Part shown: positions 59,905 through 64,000 of the stretch, piece by piece | Position numbering within the stretch: the first letter of the stretch is position 1 | Layout of the letters: each line of letters opens with the position of its first letter | NCBI RefSeq assembly: GCF_014529535.1 | Contig: NW_023503608.1 | Span: forward strand, 10,218,501 to 10,282,500 | Direction: 5' to 3' | DNA: 64,000 bases | DNA from: Bradysia coprophila | Lineage: Eukaryota > Arthropoda > Insecta > Diptera > Sciaridae | Notes under the pieces: model-generated | What the model saw: the letters and a program-made list of their open reading frames with translations, nothing else | Told to the model about the DNA's origin: nothing | Database searches by the model: none | Translations under genes and position numbers: made by a program

Positions 59905-61990
59905 ATCAAATTTGTGTTACGAAAATGAATTAGGTGTAGAATACGAATGAAGAAATAATCAATGTTGGTGGTTCTTATGTTGATGTTTCTATCAATTTTT
60001 TCTTTTCTTCTTTGAATGGTTTAACTTGTTTTCCTGCATCAATGACAATCGTTACCGTTTTAAAGAATTGTTTCAAAATCATAGGGCTTTTTAATCAAAC
60101 TCAAAACATTGTTCTCTCAAATAGTTAACCCTTTTAAAATACTCCGATTGAATTTGCCATGAAGGTAGTGGCGGACTTCAAAGAATAGATTTTTCTATCA
60201 CCCTAAAAATCTCAATTACACTGAAAAGGCAACAAAATTTTAAGCCGAAAAACACCTCGTAAAAACTCTGTGAAATATTTACCACTGCTGTCCATTGACT
60301 GTCATTTCCAAAATAAATCGTAGACAAGTCAGTGCAATTTAAAAGCGTGCGGTAGAACATTTTTTTTTGTCAGAATGATATTCTGTGTCGATTTTATGGA
60401 AACAGCAATGATGATTTATTGACAGGATTCACAAAATTGACCATTTATTGCAACTAAATTAGATTTGATTTTAAATTATCAATGTGATATACGAAGTCGC
60501 GTACAAAAATATTGATGCCAAAGTAAATTATGAAGCGGAGCAGCTTATGAAGCACAATTTTTTTTACTTGGCTTGAAGCAATGTAGAGGCTAATGGACTT
60601 GCTGTGGAAGTCGAAAGACGAAATTATTATAAATTAACTGATTGCGTTTTACTTACTCCAATAGAGACTTATCAAAGAGACATACGTGTTGTATAAATCA
60701 ATGTTGTTAGGTGATACTATTGAGCCGTTTGCTATTTTCTTGAGCAGATAAAGTCTCGTTTTTTTTTGTACAATAAGGCACATCCAACTTATGACAACTT
60801 TTTTATTTTTTCTGTCTGGAAGTTCTCTGGATAAAATGTCCATTTTTTGGGAAAAAATATCAATTCAATTCATTTTGTTGATTCCACGTGCGATGGCGAA
60901 ATACGCGCGCTATGCCTTTTCTTCAGAAAAATGTTTCTTAAATTTTGTCGAATTTTCTTCATTTCTCGAAATTTCTTAAAAACTTTCTCGAATCATTTTG
61001 AAGAAAAATCAAGACATTTTTAGAAAATATTTACTCAAAAATATCCTCTGCATGGGATGCATAGAAGTAATTGGATTGAAATTTGTCGGTACTTCTAATT
61101 CTGTAACAGTAACGACTGGAAGATGTAAAGCTGACCCTATTTTATTCCTCATATGGAAACTTACAAACAGAAAGACAATTTAGCTAAATTACTCGGTGTT
61201 AGTACAATGTCAGGTTTTTTTTAAATTTTAATTTTATGATTTTTATTAGTAAAATTAGAAGAAATATTGATAATCAATACCACCAAACATAGATGGCAAA
61301 AGTGACAATTATTTTTAATATATTTATTTTGTATGGGCACACGTAGATACCTACATCTCGAAAAATTATGCAAACAAAATTTAAAGAAAACAAAAATATT
61401 TCTAAATTTCTAATGACAACAAAATCGTTTTTCCATAAATTTCATAAGAATTTTGATTGTAATTTTTTTATTATCTACTACACAGGTACTTCACATTCTG
61501 AGCGCTTTTTTAAAGAAGTAAATAAAATAGAAAATTGTAATTGTAATGTTGGTAATTGTTCGTTGGCTAAATTTTTACATTTATTGAATATTTGCATCGA
61601 TTTGTATTATTAATAAACCGAAGAATTAAATTCTTAAAACAAACCACTCAAGCCTGTCTTGTTCATTCGTTTAAAAGACTCTACATTACGAATTACATTA
61701 CAAACGATAATACCACTGTCACACCAATGACACAAAAGTAAAGGATTTTAATCAGAGTTCTCGGGTAATAACCGGAAATAAATCGTCCGTTATTTCATCA
61801 CTTCCATATTTCATTAGGGTGGTCCAATTTTTTTTTTGAACATCTTGCCCCCACGTTAGTAAGCGGATGTGACGATAGTCCATTACCAAAAAAAGTTTAA
61901 AACATTTGTAAATTTTGTTACTAGTGATGAACTCGGCTCCGTTTCGTTAGAAACAAGGCATCAGAACAGTCGGAGCGTTTGCTGCGACTT
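59905..61990. other. 3' flank of iPLA2-VIA, no gene seen
   Basis: AT-rich DNA. Open frames near 60649-61613 are Phe/Lys-rich and have no recognisable family or splice context. Confidence 0.4.
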
Positions 61991-61997
61991 AACCCCG

Positions 61998-62095
61998 TAC
62001 AACCCGTAATCCAATTTTGTCCGCAACCATTATACGTCCGTAGCCCTAATAAGCTCGGAACCCTAATACGTCCACAACCCTCTAATGCGTATGTT
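61998..62095. repeat. degenerate short tandem repeat
   Basis: About five copies of a 17-20 bp unit like AATACGTCCRCAACCCT (CCGTAATCCAATTTTGTCCG, CATTATACGTCCGTAGCCC, TAATACGTCCACAACCC). It lies just left of the Helentron-like element and may belong to it. Confidence 0.45.
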
Positions 62096-62229
62096 ACCAA
62101 AATGCAAGTCAAGTAGCGCATTGTCAAATTTACTGAAACTGTTCATTTTTAAAATTGCGCATAGCGCAATTACGAAAGCCCGTACGAAGTACCTTTCAAA
62201 TAAAACCAACAATTTACGACATTATTTTA

Positions 62230-63085
62230 GAAACCCAAAATTTTTTGCCAACTTTCCATTGGGTATTCAATTACCTCTCAAATGAAACAAAAACAAGCAA
62301 AATCGGTTGAGATTTACTCGATTTATGTGCAAAAAGCACTTAGGGCCGAGTAGCGGCCTTAGTCCAAGGGCCCAAATTTGAAACTTTTTTCGTCACGTTC
62401 TTTTCGGTATTCAATTACCTTCCATAAAAAACTAAAACTAGCAAAATCGGTTGAGATTTACTCGATTTATGTGCAAAAAGCACTTAGGGCCGAGTAGCGG
62501 CCTTAGTGCAAGGGCCCAAATTTGAAACTTTTTTTGCCATCATTCTATTCGTCATTCAATTATCTCTCAAATGAAACAAAAACTAGCAAAATCGGATGAG
62601 ATTTACTCGATTTATGTGCAAAAAACACTTAGGGCCGAGTAGCGGCCTTAGTCCAAGGGCCCAAATTTGATACTTTTTTCGCCACGTTCTTTTCGGTATT
62701 CAATTAGACTCCATAAAAAACTAAATCTAGCAAAATCGGATGAGATTTACTCGATTTATATGCAAAAAACACTTAGGGCCGAGTAGCGGCCTTAGTCCAA
62801 GAGCCCAAATTTGAAACTTTTTTCGCCACGTTCTTTTCGGTATTCAATTATCTCTCAAATGAAACAAAAACTAGCAAAATCGGATGAGATTTACTCGATT
62901 TATGTGCAAAAAACACTTAGGGCCGAGTAGCGGCCTTAGTCCAAGGGCCCAAATTTGAAACTTTTTTCGCCATCATTCTATTCGGTATTCAATTACCTTC
63001 CATAAAAAACTAAAACTAGCAAAATCGGATGAGATTTACTCGATTTATGTGCAAAAAACACTTAGGGCCGAGTAACGACCTTTGA
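62230..63085. repeat. six tandem 145-bp units
   Basis: The marker AGCAAAATCGG starts at about 62295, 62440, 62585, 62729, 62873 and 63018, so the period is 144-145 bp. Each unit carries GATTTACTCGATTTATGTGC and the GC-rich block TTAGGGCCGAGTAGCGGCCTT. Units alternate in a subregion (TCTCAAATGAAACAAAAACT versus TTCCATAAAAAACTAAAACT), hinting at a two-unit higher-order pattern. Confidence 0.9.
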
Positions 63086-63364
63086 GCCCTCCCAACAAGC
63101 CCACGTTGCATCTTACCCAAAAACAGTGTTCAGCAACTTTGTTCTACTCGTCAATACCTTTCATTTGATATATCACAAGCAGCTATTGCGTGCATATTTC
63201 GGTAGATATCGTCGAAAGACTGAAAAACACCTATAGGGCCCTAGCTCTGGAAGGGCCGACCCTACCATGCCCATTTTCGAACTTGACCTTACTTTTGTCG
63301 ATACCAATCGGGGAAAAAAAGAATTTTGAAAAAAGGTTGCGATTTACTCTAGCTAGAGGGGTCA

Positions 63365-63448
63365 CGGACGGACGGACGGACGGACGGACGGACGGACGGA
63401 CGGACGGACGGACGGACGGACGGACGGACGGACGGACGGACGGACGGA
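63365..63448. repeat. (CGGA)21 microsatellite
   Basis: Uninterrupted CGGA repeated 21 times. The open frame through it (TDGR repeats) is only a translation of the repeat. Confidence 0.95.
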
Positions 63449-63577
63449 CATTTTTTTTATTGCGGATTCGTCATCTATGAACATAACCAAATGCTTTGCC
63501 ATTACTGTCTGCTTCCAATTCGACGTGTTACAAACGGCATATTAATCTTATAAGCCCCCAGTACTTCGTACGGGGCT

Positions 63578-64000
63578 AAAAATTCAGCTTTTCATCACGA
63601 GTGACAAACGACTTTTTTTGTGCTTGATTATTATTATGCGCTTGAAAACATGAATGAGACGATACCACAACAACACAAACAAAGGAATCACCCTACATTG
63701 TAGAAACTACAATCATTTCAACAGCGAAGCATGTACACTTGATCGCGGTCGCAGATAATAAACAGGCCACTACTACAATTTTTATTTACTCTTGATTACT
63801 AAATTAATTGAATTTGTTTGCTTACATGTATGTACCAGCTGGTGAAACAGCTGAACCAAATTTATCGATCATTTTAATTTGATTTTCCTTTACATATAAC
63901 AGATCATTTTCATTACCTTGAACGATTTTCATGTAAAAACCAGTAAATTGAACGCAGTTAACTGAGGTTAAGGACTACTTGAAGAGAAATTAAGTGGGGT
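63578..64000. other. no gene seen
   Basis: AT-rich flank after the Helentron-like element; nothing recognised before the window ends. Confidence 0.4.

Larger units (their letters stand above)
62178..63577. mobile_element. Helentron/DINE-like non-autonomous element with central tandem repeats
   Basis: The left subterminal block GCCCGTACGAAGTAC (62178-62192) is the complement of GTACTTCGTACGGGGC at the right end, which itself folds into a terminal hairpin (63553-63576). Between them are six tandem 145-bp units and a (CGGA)21 microsatellite, followed by an AAATGCTTTGCC...GGCATATTAATCTTATAAG stretch. Central tandem repeats, a microsatellite and a 3' hairpin together are the layout described for DINE-1/Helentron-associated elements. 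No transposase is encoded. Exact ends are not fixed. Confidence 0.6.

Noticed and set aside
63190-63480. 96-residue frame with TDGR repeats
   Set aside because: Runs through the (CGGA)21 microsatellite of a non-coding element.

Overview
The window reads as AT-rich arthropod nuclear DNA, most likely from a fly (Diptera, probably a nematoceran). Evidence: genes with many short (about 50-70 bp) GT-AG introns; MtnB-type metallothioneins; clear homologues of fly mRpS22, the mitochondrial DnaJ Tid, HINT, a yellow/MRJP protein and iPLA2-VIA; many MITE-like repeats. All exon models were assembled by hand from splice signals, reading phase and family knowledge. No tRNA, rRNA, CRISPR array or bacterial operon was seen. 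The species is inferred, not shown.

Layout. 1-9.4 kb: gene-poor, with MITEs and a broken non-LTR retroelement whose reverse transcriptase is split by a 139-bp hAT-type MITE. 9.4-11.1 kb (+): yellow-family secreted protein. 14.7-16.0 kb (+): mRpS22. 16-24.7 kb: repeat-rich block bounded by two copies of a direct duplication that carries a Lys-rich last exon (one copy broken). Inside it are retroelement and PD-(D/E)XK-like debris, a 4-kb field of ACC-type motifs, and two opposed 11-copy arrays of TTTTGTACACAAAA around a GC-rich core. 25.25-28.4 kb: Tid (-) and HINT (+), head to head. 28.7-29.6 kb: a 949-bp fold-back. 30.4-46.1 kb: four metallothionein genes interleaved with a minus-strand EB-module membrane protein. 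47.9-59.9 kb (+): iPLA2-VIA in 13 exons; its 8.5-kb second intron carries two minus-strand hAT-transposase-derived genes, one with a THAP DNA-binding domain. 62-63.6 kb: a Helentron/DINE-like element with six 145-bp tandem units and a (CGGA)21 microsatellite.

The most unusual content is the metallothionein cluster. All four genes share a 25-nt first exon, a phase-1 intron and an upstream module with two TGCACAC metal-response cores. Two genes encode ordinary 42-43 aa proteins. The other two have expanded a 12-residue, 4-Cys unit to 256 and 337 aa. Both giant genes end at a TAA at the same ancestral Gln codon, with relics of the ancestral C-terminus surviving in frame or nearly so behind it. 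The cluster looks like a metal-binding locus that grew by internal tandem duplication under common metal-responsive control.
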